DNA from: Ureibacillus xyleni
Lineage (GTDB): Bacteria > Bacillota > Bacilli > Bacillales_A > Planococcaceae
Length of the DNA stretch: 64,000 bases
Direction: 5' to 3'
Assembly: GCF_900217795.1 (NCBI RefSeq)
Contig: NZ_OBMQ01000008.1
Coordinates: 62,001-126,000 of the forward strand
Part shown: positions 34,154-42,648 of the stretch, piece by piece
Numbering within the stretch: the first letter of the stretch is position 1
Layout: each line of letters starts with the position of its first letter
The notes under the pieces: model-generated
The model's input: the letters and a program-made list of their open reading frames with translations, nothing else
What the model was told of the DNA's origin: nothing
The model's database searches: none
Translations under genes and position numbers: made by a program

Positions 34154-35143
34154 TTAGGGTTTTAAAACAACTGTTCCTAAACTTTGACGGGTTTCAATAA
34201 GTTCATGTGCTTTTTTTACATCAGATAAAGGAAAAACATATTTAATTTCTGGTTTTAACTGATTCTTCATCATTAAACTAAACATCATTTCAAGACCTTC
34301 TTTTACTAATTCAGGACGAGATGATAGTAATTCAGCTATATGTAGACCCATGACGATTTTATTCGGGAGTATATTTATTAAATCTAAGTTATCCCATTGA
34401 CTATTTTGAGAACTAGCTGAGCCTATATATATCAATCGTCCAAATGGAGCAAGCACTTCAATACTGCCTTTTAATATTTGCCCTCCTACTGTTTCCAAGA
34501 TTAAATCTACACCTTTTCCATCAGTTGCCTCAAAGACTTTTTCAGTCCAATCTGGTTCGCTATAGTTGATACTAATATCTGCACCAATTGAAAGAGCATA
34601 ATCTAATTTTTCTTTGGAGCTTGCAGTTGCAATAACTTTACTAGCACCAAATGCTTTGGCCAATTGTACAGCAATATTTCCGAGTCCTCCACTAGCTGCA
34701 TGAATCAATACTGTGTCTCCTTGTTTAATATTTCCTATAGTTTTCAATGCATGATACGCCGTTTGCCCTTGTGTTAATAATGGAGTTACAGCTGTTCGGT
34801 CAACATGTTCTGGTAAAGGAATTAACAGATAAGCAGGAACGGTCACAAATTCCGCATATGAACCACTTGGAACTTGAGCCATAACCTTAGAATTTATACA
34901 TATGGATTGAACACTTTCGCCAATTCCGATCACTTCTCCACTAATAACACCCCATTGCCCCATTGTCATTGGTAACTCAACCGGAAACGGATAAGTCCCT
35001 TTTCTCTGTTGGATTTCGGAATAATTAATAGCAATATTTTCAACCTTAATAACCACTTCATTCGGTCTAGGTACAGGTATTGCAATTTCTTCAACTTCTA
35101 AAACTTCAGGTCCACCATTATTATACAGTTTTACACACTTCAT
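34154..35143 (-). CDS. Zinc-independent quinone oxidoreductase (MDR superfamily)
   Basis: A 329-residue medium-chain dehydrogenase: start VKLYNNGGPEVLEVEE, VENIAINYSEIQQRKGTYP, the NADPH-binding ASGGLGNIAVQLAKAFGA, ATASSKEKLDYALSIGAD and ETVGGQ. It lacks the zinc-site cysteines of alcohol dehydrogenases, as expected for NADPH:quinone reductases. The ATG at 35143 lies seven bases after GAGGTG. A palindromic operator at 35162-35191 lies directly before the start, so the PadR gene upstream probably controls it. Confidence 0.88.
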   Translation of the reverse strand: MKCVKLYNNGGPEVLEVEEIAIPVPRPNEVVIKVENIAINYSEIQQRKGTYPFPVELPMTMGQWGVISGEVIGIGESVQSICINSKVMAQVPSGSYAEFVTVPAYLLIPLPEHVDRTAVTPLLTQGQTAYHALKTIGNIKQGDTVLIHAASGGLGNIAVQLAKAFGASKVIATASSKEKLDYALSIGADISINYSEPDWTEKVFEATDGKGVDLILETVGGQILKGSIEVLAPFGRLIYIGSASSQNSQWDNLDLINILPNKIVMGLHIAELLSSRPELVKEGLEMMFSLMMKNQLKPEIKYVFPLSDVKKAHELIETRQSLGTVVLKP

Positions 35144-35161
35144 GATTAAACACCTCATCCT

Positions 35162-35191
35162 TTGTTATATATAACATGTTATATATAACAA
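35162..35191. promoter_or_regulatory. Perfect 30-bp palindrome, probable PadR operator of the quinone reductase
   Basis: TTGTTATATATAAC-ATG-... forms a perfect palindrome around the ATGTTATATATAACAT core, 18 bases before the reductase start. PadR-type regulators bind ATGT-N8-ACAT sites; this one is doubled. Confidence 0.75.
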
Positions 35192-35253
35192 TATAAAATA
35201 AACCGACGTATAATTCAACATATTTTACAAAAAAAGGTTGTTTATTTTTTGAA

Positions 35254-35282
35254 AATAAAAAAGCCAGTAATAATTACTGGCG
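35254..35282 (-). terminator. Intrinsic terminator of the padR gene
   Basis: GCCAGTAAT / ATTACTGGC perfect stem with TTTTTTAT on the minus strand. Confidence 0.88.
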
Positions 35283-35296
35283 TAAAAACACGTATT

Positions 35297-35839
35297 TTAG
35301 ATAGAAGGTGAGCTTAACTCACTAATACATTCCTTAGCCCAGTTAATTTCTGCCTCTAACACTTTATAGGATTTGCTTACTGAGAAAAGCCAGAACCTTT
35401 TTTCCTTTTCAAATGGTCCATTTTTTATACTTTCTATTATGTTGTCTAAGTATGAAAGAGTTTCTTGTTGATTCTTTATGAAGGTTTTTAATTGGAAAAT
35501 TAATTCTTCTTTTTCAATCTGAGATCCAAAAAACATTCTAAGTCCTACTTCATCCTTAAAAATTGTATTAACATTGCGAGGAGAAGTGTTTAACCATTGA
35601 AGGAATTCTGATTTACCTTTATTGGTAATTTTATAAATTTTTTTATCCGGTCGAGAATCTTGTTGTTCTACAGAGGATATTACATTTTCACTACTCTCAA
35701 GTTTCCCTAACTCTCGATATATTTGACTTAGATGAGCAGGCCATAAACATTTTATTGTTGAATCGAAAGCATTCTTAATATCATATCCCGTCATATCTTT
35801 GTGAGTAAGCATTCCTAATATTGCAAATGAAATTGACAA
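35297..35839 (-). CDS. PadR family transcription regulator
   Basis: A 180-residue protein: N-terminal winged helix (ILGMLTHKDMTGYDIKNAFD, WPAHLSQIYRELGKLE, IYKITNKGKSEFLQWL) and C-terminal dimerisation domain with long helix (EEELIFQL-type region). PadR proteins repress detoxification genes until a phenolic or similar compound binds. It has its own operator at 35866-35892 and a relative of it lies before the neighbouring reductase gene. It is separated from that gene by its own terminator. Confidence 0.9.
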   Translation of the reverse strand: MSISFAILGMLTHKDMTGYDIKNAFDSTIKCLWPAHLSQIYRELGKLESSENVISSVEQQDSRPDKKIYKITNKGKSEFLQWLNTSPRNVNTIFKDEVGLRMFFGSQIEKEELIFQLKTFIKNQQETLSYLDNIIESIKNGPFEKEKRFWLFSVSKSYKVLEAEINWAKECISELSSPSI

Positions 35840-35865
35840 TGTTATACCACCTTTAAATTCCTAAA

Positions 35866-35892
35866 ATTATATATAAAATGTTATATATTATG
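35866..35892. promoter_or_regulatory. Probable PadR autoregulatory operator
   Basis: TTATATATAAAATGTTATATATTA, an imperfect copy of the palindrome at 35162, 27 bases ahead of the padR start (written in parts: TTATATATAA, AATG, TTATATATTA). Confidence 0.6.
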
Positions 35893-36112
35893 AATGTTGT
35901 TGTCAATTACTCTAGGGAATGGAATAATACTGTACAAATTTTTTACTAGGTATAACATGTGTTAATTAAGTTTGAAGGATTAAATTAGTAGCTTTAATAA
36001 AATTTTCGGTATTATTAAGAAGTGCTTTTATTACTTGCTGGACACCTCACGTTTAAATTAAGTGCCTATTTTTGAAAAATTTCTCTGATTTCAAGAATAA
36101 GTTCAATAGCAA

Positions 36113-36511
36113 TTAATCCTCTATAACAGCCTTCCCATCTTCCCGTAATTTCTTTAATGACGAAACCATCTGATTGATTTGTTCATCCGAGTGCCTTTCC
36201 CACAAGCCCAATTCAGCTACGATTTTCAAAGGAGATTTCGATCGATATGAACGTGTGGGGTTTCCTGGAAATCTTTTGTCTGTTAAGTTCGGATCGTTTT
36301 CAAAATCGCCTAATGGTTCTACAATATAAATTCTTTCTTTGGCATGCCCTGTTGCTAATTCAGCTCCCCACTTCGCAGCATCCAATGTTGCCGTAAAATA
36401 GATATAGTTTGATTTTTTATCTTGGTAATTGGATAAGTGTAGTGGCTCTAATAAATCCCCAATGTTTAACTCTGCTTTCGTCCCATGAAAAAATGGCCCA
36501 CGATCTAACAT
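36113..36511 (-). CDS. arr: Rifampin ADP-ribosyltransferase (Arr)
   Basis: A 132-residue protein: FFHGTKAELNIGDLLEPLHL, SNYIYFTATLDAAKWGAELA, ERIYIVEPLGDFENDPNLTD and PGNPTRSYRSKSPLKI. This is the complete Arr fold, which moves ADP-ribose from NAD onto rifamycins and inactivates them. Length matches the family (about 130-150). Start behind GAGGTGAAA. Chromosomal arr genes occur in several Bacillales, so its presence does not by itself show recent transfer. Confidence 0.92.
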   Translation of the reverse strand: MLDRGPFFHGTKAELNIGDLLEPLHLSNYQDKKSNYIYFTATLDAAKWGAELATGHAKERIYIVEPLGDFENDPNLTDKRFPGNPTRSYRSKSPLKIVAELGLWERHSDEQINQMVSSLKKLREDGKAVIED

Positions 36512-36730
36512 ATCGTTTCACCTCGTTTTAGATTTGTGTTACTCAGTATAGTCTAGGAAGTACGAAAAGAGTAGTCTATAATTCATTTACATATAGGTGT
36601 AAAATATAAGTAGAAAGAATAATCCCCATAACCCTCATTAATACATGCAAGGTCCGACATTTTCCGTATAAAGAATATCAAGTACATAATAAATATTGAT
36701 GATACGCTGCAAATGTGAGGAGGGAAATGA

Positions 36731-37591
36731 ATGTTACAACAATTTAATCTTTTGATGGACTACATCGAAACGCATTTAACAGAGGACATCTCTAGAGAAG
36801 AAATCACGAAAATCGTAGGGCTTTCTGATTATCATTTTAAAAGAATGTTTTCGTATTTGGCCGGTATGTCTTTGAGTGAGTATATCAAAAATAGGAGACT
36901 ATCCGTTGCCAATGCGGAATTAATCAACGGAGCAAGGGTGACCGATGTTGCTTATAAATATCGTTATCAATCCGTAGAAGGGTTTTCAAGAGCCTTCCGT
37001 GAATGGAACGGCTTTTTACCTTCAGAAGTAGTGAAAAACAAAATTCAAAAATCATTTCCCAAGTTCACATTTTTTATCGACATTAGAGGAGGGAAATCGA
37101 TGGAATTTAAAATTGAAAAGAAAGAACAATTTAATATAGTTGGTGTATCAAAAAGAGTGCCTATCCAATTCGAAGGTGTAAATAATGCAATTGTTGAATT
37201 AGCCCAAACAATCACGGAGCAACAAAGAAAGGAAATGCATCAACTCGCAGATTTATACCCGCATTATGTGTTGAATGTTTCGTATAACTTTGACGATGGT
37301 TACTTAGAAGAAAAAGGATATTTAACGCATATGATTGGTTTTGCAACGACAAAAGAAAATCTTTATGCCGATCTTGAGCAAATTACGGTAGAAGAAAGTT
37401 TATGGGCAATCTTCCCAAATGAAGGACCATTTCCCCAAACGCTACAAGAAACAACGGCAAGAATTTATTCTGAATGGTTACCGTCTTCAGATTATGAACT
37501 AGTTGATTTACCAGGAATTTCGTTTTCGAAGCACAACGGACAATCAGAAAATGTATATAGCGAAATTTGGGTGCCAGTAAAGAAAAAATAG
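36731..37591 (+). CDS. AraC family regulator with GyrI-like effector domain
   Basis: A 286-residue protein. Residues 1-105 hold two AraC helix-turn-helix motifs (EEITKIVGLSDYHFKRMFSYLAGMS and VTDVAYKYRYQSVEGFSRAFREW). Residues 125-286 form a GyrI-like small-molecule-binding domain (FNIVGVSKRVPI, EESLWAIFPNEGPFP, EIWVPVKK). It resembles SoxS/Rob-like multidrug sensors of Gram-positives. Start behind GGAGGG. Divergent from arr, but no operator was found. Confidence 0.9.
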   Translation: MLQQFNLLMDYIETHLTEDISREEITKIVGLSDYHFKRMFSYLAGMSLSEYIKNRRLSVANAELINGARVTDVAYKYRYQSVEGFSRAFREWNGFLPSEVVKNKIQKSFPKFTFFIDIRGGKSMEFKIEKKEQFNIVGVSKRVPIQFEGVNNAIVELAQTITEQQRKEMHQLADLYPHYVLNVSYNFDDGYLEEKGYLTHMIGFATTKENLYADLEQITVEESLWAIFPNEGPFPQTLQETTARIYSEWLPSSDYELVDLPGISFSKHNGQSENVYSEIWVPVKKK

Positions 37592-37882
37592 CGAGGATTC
37601 AACATGTATAGAAAACAAAGCAATATCAACTTTTAATGCATATTTTCTTAGACGTGCGCGGGATCTTATTTTTGTAAATTAGTAGAATAGCCTTTGTTTT
37701 CCATATATATCACAAAAACATACAAAACTCAATCGTACGAGCCCTCTTTCTACGTATTTTCTCAACCAAGTTATGAAAATTTTTATTTTTGTTTCTGTTC
37801 ATTAATGGAGAAATTTGAAAGGTTTAAGAATAAAATATTATGTCAGTGTTTCTCTAGTCAAAATTAAAGAGAGTTGAGATAA
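37592..37882. other. Intergenic region without gene
   Basis: Contains GAAAACAAAG at 37611 and its inverse CTTTGTTTTC about 80 bases later, a possible long-loop terminator for the AraC-type gene. Otherwise AT-rich promoter DNA. Confidence 0.4.
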
Positions 37883-38257
37883 ATGTGTATTACTAGTAAT
37901 TTTATTGAACTTCAGGCTTATCAAATATATGAAGAAATAAGAAAAGAAACGATATATAAATTAGTTTGGTTAGAGAATTCAGAAGGTCGAATGATTCAAC
38001 TAAACAATATACAAAGTTATTGGGATGGTCAAACACTATTAACGAAGGCATTTTTAGAAGATATAAATGGGAAATTATATATTGTAAACATTAATAATAA
38101 TGGTTTAAGTTTTGCAAAGGGAGAAATATCTTATAAAGCATATAGAAGGTTGGAAAAAAGCGAAAATAGAAAAGGCATAATTTTTTTCTCAATGTTAGTT
38201 TTTCTAACAATGATCACGATGTTCACGTTAGAAAAGCTTTTACTTAATTTAGTATAA
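37883..38257 (+). CDS. Hypothetical protein with C-terminal membrane helix
   Basis: A 124-residue protein: a soluble, probably beta-rich part (QAYQIYEEIRKETIYKLVW) and a C-terminal anchor (GIIFFSMLVFLTMITMFTL). Ribosome site is weak (AGAGAG). Not recognised. Confidence 0.6.
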   Translation: MCITSNFIELQAYQIYEEIRKETIYKLVWLENSEGRMIQLNNIQSYWDGQTLLTKAFLEDINGKLYIVNINNNGLSFAKGEISYKAYRRLEKSENRKGIIFFSMLVFLTMITMFTLEKLLLNLV

Positions 38258-38275
38258 AATAGGTGTACAGGAAAC

Positions 38276-38320
38276 GGGGTATGGATGACAACCTACATTG
38301 TCATTCATCCCTTTGTTTTT
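38276..38320 (+). terminator. Intrinsic terminator
   Basis: GGATGACAA / TTGTCATTCATCC stem with TTTGTTTTTA. Confidence 0.75.
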
Positions 38321-38373
38321 ATTTCAATATTGTGTAAGTTAGTGTAAAAAACAAATATAGAATGAGATGGATT

Positions 38374-38850
38374 ATGACAGAAACTTTTCGACAATTACTA
38401 GAACATGCCGTTTTATTTGCAATATTAATTAGTGTCTTTGTTAATGTACTTATAAGTATCATTGGTGTCTTGCCAAGTGTATTTATAACAGGTGCAAATC
38501 TTTTGTTTTTTGGTTTATATCACGGACTAATCGTCTCGATAATAGGAGAAGTTCTAGGGGCAATCGTTAGTTTTATCTTATATCGAAGAGGATTAAAGAA
38601 ATGGCGAAGTAAGGATTTCCAGCACCCTTTAATGCTTAAACTAAAAAATCTAGAAGGTGTAAAAGCGTTTTGGATTATTCTTACTTTGAGAATTCTCCCA
38701 TTTGTTCCATCTGGGGTAATCACGTTAGGAAGTGCACTATCAAAAGTCTCTCTCCGTTTCTTTGCAATTGGTAGTACTTTAGGGAAAATTCCTTCACTAA
38801 TCATCGAAGCTGGTGCTATTTATGGTTTTATGCAAGTGGAGCTAAAGTGA
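38374..38850 (+). CDS. VTT-domain (TVP38/DedA-like) membrane protein
   Basis: A 158-residue membrane protein of the VTT/SNARE-associated family: FITGANLLFFGLYHGLIVSI, GEVLGAIVSFILYRRG, and LRILPFVPSGVITLGSALSKVSLRFFAIGSTLGKIPS, which is the characteristic R-x2-P-x-x-P and G-x-x-P core. Some VTT proteins are lipid scramblases or carry undecaprenyl phosphate. The ATG at 38374 has GAGATGG before it. Confidence 0.82.
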   Translation: MTETFRQLLEHAVLFAILISVFVNVLISIIGVLPSVFITGANLLFFGLYHGLIVSIIGEVLGAIVSFILYRRGLKKWRSKDFQHPLMLKLKNLEGVKAFWIILTLRILPFVPSGVITLGSALSKVSLRFFAIGSTLGKIPSLIIEAGAIYGFMQVELK

Positions 38851-39008
38851 AAAATTTTCTTTATCGTAATTTTGACTCTTTTCCTTTTATGGAAGGTAAA
38901 AAATAAATGAATTTATTGCTAAGTAGTATTAGAGTAAAATGTTGAACTCCATAATTTCTCCATATGTTTTTGTTACAGTTGAATCATAATGAAACACAAG
39001 GAGGAAAT

Positions 39009-40514
39009 ATGATTAATTCTAAATTATTAGTTACTACCTTACTAGTTGGTACTGTTTTAATTGGAGGTTGTAGTGTTGGCAGTTCAGAATCAGAACATGA
39101 AACCATGAATCATTCAAACATGGCAGGTATGGATCATTCGAATATGTCTCAAGAAGAGATGATGAATATGGAAAATGGTCATGCAAGCCATACAAACCCT
39201 TTACCATTAAATGATTCAACTGGTGAAAATGAATTACCACTTCCACCATTACTTCAACCTAATAATGGTGTTGTGGACATTATTGCGCAACAGGGGAAAA
39301 CAGAAATTTTTGAAGGTGTAGAAACCGAAACATACGGATACAATGGCTCATTTTTAGGACCGGTTATTACGGTAAATGAAGGAGAAACCGTAACCTTTAG
39401 AACGAACAATAAATTATCCGAACCAACAACTTTTCACTGGCATGGTGTAGAAATTCCGGGTGAAGGTGATGGAGGACCACATCATATTCTAAAACCCGGT
39501 GCAACGGAAGAAGTAAAATTCACTGTTAAGCAAGGTGCTTCCACACTTTGGTTCCATCCTCATCCAGAAGGGGCTACAGCAGAACAAGTATATAAAGGAC
39601 TAGCGGGATTAATTTATGTTGAAGATGATAATTCAAAAAACCTTGCAATACCAAATGAGTATGGTAAAAATGACTTTCCTCTAGTATTCCAAGATCGACA
39701 ATTTACAGAGGATAAACAATTTGATTATCAAGCAGTTCTTAATGAAGATGGTACAATTGGTGATACGTTATTAGTGAATGGGACATTAAATCCAAAGCTT
39801 ACAGTAGGAAAAGAAAAAGTAAGACTACGTTTACTAAACGGATCAAATGCACGAAACTATATATTTAAATTAAATACGGGTGATAAATTCCAACAAATCG
39901 CTACAGATGGTGGATTCCTCAATAAACCAACTATTATGAGCGAAATTTCACTAACACCAGGTGAGAGAGCGGAAATTATTGTTGATTTCTCAAAATATGA
40001 GGCAAAAAGCAATATTGCGCTAGTGAACGAAGAAGATACAATTTTATTGCCATTCCAACTTGATGAACATAGAACGAACTCAATAAAAATTCCGGAAAGT
40101 TTAAATGATTACGGTATTACAGAAGAAGAAAAGATGCTACCTGTAACGAAAAAACTTGAACTATTTGGAATGGGAACAATGGTATCTATTAACGATAAGC
40201 AATTTGATATGAACCGAATTGACTTCACACAAAAACAAGGTGAGACGGAAATTTGGGAAATCTATAACAAACCAGATATGATGGGTGGCATGACACATCC
40301 GTTCCATATTCATGGGACACAATTTAAAATCGTATCAATTGATGGAAAAGAACCACCTGCAAATCTACAAGGATGGAAGGATACCGTATCCGTTGAACCC
40401 GATCAAACTATAAAATTAGCTGTGAAATTTAATAATAAAGGGATATATATGTTCCACTGTCATGTACTTGAACATGAAGAAAACGGTATGATGGGACAAG
40501 TTGAAGTTAAATAA
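39009..40514 (+). CDS. Multicopper oxidase lipoprotein
   Basis: A 501-residue lipoprotein (lipobox LIGGC, Cys21). A Met/His-rich stretch at 30-61 (MNHSNMAGMDHSNMS) probably binds extra copper. All four copper motifs are present: HWHG at 143, HPHP at 183, HPFHIHGTQF near 430, and HCHVLEHEENGMM at 483-495, so the trinuclear centre and type 1 site are complete. Likely a cuprous or laccase-type oxidase outside the membrane. The start follows AAGGAGGAAAT. It converges with the PCYCGC lipoprotein gene. Confidence 0.9.
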   Translation: MINSKLLVTTLLVGTVLIGGCSVGSSESEHETMNHSNMAGMDHSNMSQEEMMNMENGHASHTNPLPLNDSTGENELPLPPLLQPNNGVVDIIAQQGKTEIFEGVETETYGYNGSFLGPVITVNEGETVTFRTNNKLSEPTTFHWHGVEIPGEGDGGPHHILKPGATEEVKFTVKQGASTLWFHPHPEGATAEQVYKGLAGLIYVEDDNSKNLAIPNEYGKNDFPLVFQDRQFTEDKQFDYQAVLNEDGTIGDTLLVNGTLNPKLTVGKEKVRLRLLNGSNARNYIFKLNTGDKFQQIATDGGFLNKPTIMSEISLTPGERAEIIVDFSKYEAKSNIALVNEEDTILLPFQLDEHRTNSIKIPESLNDYGITEEEKMLPVTKKLELFGMGTMVSINDKQFDMNRIDFTQKQGETEIWEIYNKPDMMGGMTHPFHIHGTQFKIVSIDGKEPPANLQGWKDTVSVEPDQTIKLAVKFNNKGIYMFHCHVLEHEENGMMGQVEVK

Positions 40515-40523
40515 TGAAAGAAG

Positions 40524-40555
40524 AGGCCTTCCGGAAATGTCGGGAGGCCTTTATA
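40524..40555. terminator. Bidirectional terminator
   Basis: AGGCCTTCCG / CGGGAGGCCTTT stem between convergent genes. Confidence 0.75.
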
Positions 40556-40558
40556 TGT

Positions 40559-41080
40559 TTACGCTGGCATTTCTGTTGGTGTAGGTGCAGCATAGCCATC
40601 TTGATATTTTGTATCAATCGTGTTTCGAATTTCTTTTAGAGTCTTGCCATCTTGGTAAAGTCGAATTGATTCTACGGCAATTTCTAAACAAGCAATACAA
40701 CGAGTACCGTGGTCATCCCACACGATTGAACCATCTTTTCGCGTTTCCGCAATAAAACAGTTTAAGTTACTGCGGTGTCTAGCTGATTCACCACAACCAC
40801 AATAACAAGGAATCCACTGTAAAATATCCGTTGCTTGTCCTGCTGCTGCATAAACAAGACGGATTTCTTCAGATTGCGCATCTAAAAACTTTGGTAGTTC
40901 TTTCGCTGAAGAAGTCGTTTCTTGAAGATCTCCTGATAAATGATTATGTGAAGTATGGGCTAAATCTTCAGTTTCTTGGCTTTCTACATGTTGCTCGCTC
41001 GCTTGGTTATCTTCTTTTGTACTACAAGCAGATAGTACGAGTATGATCGAAGCTAAGAGGGGTAGTAGTTGTTTTTTCAT
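40559..41080 (-). CDS. PCYCGC-motif lipoprotein
   Basis: A 173-residue lipoprotein (LVLSAC lipobox) with a spacer and a cysteine-rich domain: IPCYCGCGESARHRSNLNCF and TRCIACLEIAVESIRLY. PCYCGC proteins are widespread in Bacillales next to copper or c-type cytochrome genes. Together with the adjacent multicopper oxidase this suggests metal binding. The second ATG (41080) is chosen since GGAGG lies one base before the first. Confidence 0.8.
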   Translation of the reverse strand: MKKQLLPLLASIILVLSACSTKEDNQASEQHVESQETEDLAHTSHNHLSGDLQETTSSAKELPKFLDAQSEEIRLVYAAAGQATDILQWIPCYCGCGESARHRSNLNCFIAETRKDGSIVWDDHGTRCIACLEIAVESIRLYQDGKTLKEIRNTIDTKYQDGYAAPTPTEMPA

Positions 41081-41331
41081 TTTCATGCCTCCAATTTTTT
41101 TGGAATGGATAGTTTCTTAAAAGTTCACATACTAAAACAATTATAAGCGGAAATTATGCAATATCTATGGTGGATGTAGAAATTTATGAAGTTTTGTACT
41201 TTCAGAACAAGAAAAAGAGGAGAAACATGAAATATTCGCGTATAAGTCTTTATAGGATTGCTAAAAAATAGCATAATGTAAACATACTCCCTTCAATAGC
41301 CCTTTGAAAGTTCGGGAAAGGAGATGAAAAA

Positions 41332-41781
41332 ATGAAGGATAACGCATTTACAGTAGAAAATTTATCGAAAGCTCTTTTTGTTGTAAATAAACATGCAAAA
41401 ACAGCCATAGATCCTAAATTTTTATATGAGCTAAAGAAAAAAGCAATCGTAAAATTGTTAGCTGAAGGGAAAGCAAAAAAAATCGGTTTGCATTTCTCGA
41501 AAAATCCGAAACTTTCTAAACAAACCTCAACAGTATTAATTACGTGTGGAGACTATTTATTTCATCAACTCCCTTCAAAAGAGGATTTTCAAAATCTTCC
41601 ACACTTAGGCGACTTAGATGACCAACATAGAAATCCTAAAACCCATGTATCTTTAAAACAAGCAAAAGCGCTATTAGTTGCATACACAGGATTAAAACCA
41701 CCTCAGCCAACAAATCCATATGCACCAAATACAAAAAAACAATCCTTCTCACCATTTGCAAAACGGTTTGGAGAGCGATAG
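41332..41781 (+). CDS. ykyB: YkyB family protein
   Basis: A 149-residue protein that matches YkyB of Bacillus subtilis in order and length: FVVNKHAKTAIDPKFLYELK, GLHFSKNPKLSKQTSTVLI, GDYLFHQLPSKEDFQNLPHLG and QAKALLVAYTGL. It is a cytoplasmic protein of unknown role found in spore formers. Confidence 0.85.
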   Translation: MKDNAFTVENLSKALFVVNKHAKTAIDPKFLYELKKKAIVKLLAEGKAKKIGLHFSKNPKLSKQTSTVLITCGDYLFHQLPSKEDFQNLPHLGDLDDQHRNPKTHVSLKQAKALLVAYTGLKPPQPTNPYAPNTKKQSFSPFAKRFGER

Positions 41782-41888
41782 TATGTTTCATGTTGAAACA
41801 GGGTCAGTTATGAAACTTGGCTTAGTGATCCAGTATCACATTGTGGCTCGCAATTTATTACAAAAGGTAATTTTCCGAAAATCACATA

Positions 41889-41929
41889 AAAGAACGTTTC
41901 TACTTTATTGAGTAGAGCGTTTTTTTTTT
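41889..41929 (+). terminator. Intrinsic terminator
   Basis: AACG-TTTCTACT / AGTAGAGCGTT stem with a nine-base T run. Confidence 0.8.
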
Positions 41930-42073
41930 ATTTTTAGTCAAAATCACTTATGTTTCATAAGGCGATTTTCTACCTACCTAATTCCAAAATTTTAAAAATT
42001 AAGGTGTCTATATTTTTTAACCATGCTACATTCGAATTGTACTAAACAAATTAAGGAAAGAAGGGCGAAAAAA

Positions 42074-42517
42074 ATGCAATTTAAAATTGAAACATTTCCA
42101 ACGTATCGTATTGCTTATATGCGAAGAGTTGGAGAGTATGGTCCTGCCAATATGGAAGTAATGGAGAATTTAAAAAAATGGGCGAAAGAGAACAATGTAC
42201 TGGAATCTGCAACTCTATTTGGGATTCCACAAGATAATCCAGTTACAACAAATCCCAATAACTGTAGATTTGATGCATGTATTGTAATTCCAAATGACTT
42301 TCAATTAGATGATTCTGTTCATGAAGGGGAACTTTCTGGTGGGAAATATCTTGTGTTTGAAGTTCGACATACTGCAGAGGCTATTCAAAATGCATACGCT
42401 GAGATTGTACCATCCCTACAAAGCAATGGATTTCAAATGAGGAGCAATCCAATTATGGAGAAATATACAGGTGATCTAATTAGCAACCCATATTGCGAAA
42501 TATGCGTACCTATTTAA
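42074..42517 (+). CDS. GyrI-like small-molecule-binding protein
   Basis: A 147-residue single GyrI/SbmC-like domain: FPTYRIAYMRRVGEYGP, WAKENNVLESATLFGIPQDNP, RFDACIVIPNDF, GGKYLVFEVRHTAEAIQNAY and PYCEICVPI. It probably binds hydrophobic compounds or protects DNA gyrase. It starts at ATG 42074 behind GAAGGG; the 17 open codons upstream lack a site. Confidence 0.88.
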   Translation: MQFKIETFPTYRIAYMRRVGEYGPANMEVMENLKKWAKENNVLESATLFGIPQDNPVTTNPNNCRFDACIVIPNDFQLDDSVHEGELSGGKYLVFEVRHTAEAIQNAYAEIVPSLQSNGFQMRSNPIMEKYTGDLISNPYCEICVPI

Positions 42518-42561
42518 TGATCATTTGAAGATTGTTTTTCATACTTAGCTCCACTAGACAA

Positions 42562-42604
42562 GGAAGAACAAGTTAAAATCAATAATCTACTTGTTCTTCT
42601 TTCT
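42562..42604 (+). terminator. Intrinsic terminator
   Basis: GAAGAACAAGT / ACTTGTTCTTC perfect stem then TTTCTT. Confidence 0.8.
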
Positions 42605-42648
42605 TAAGTGTTGTTAAAAAGATGGGAAAATTGGTTCACACAAAAATC

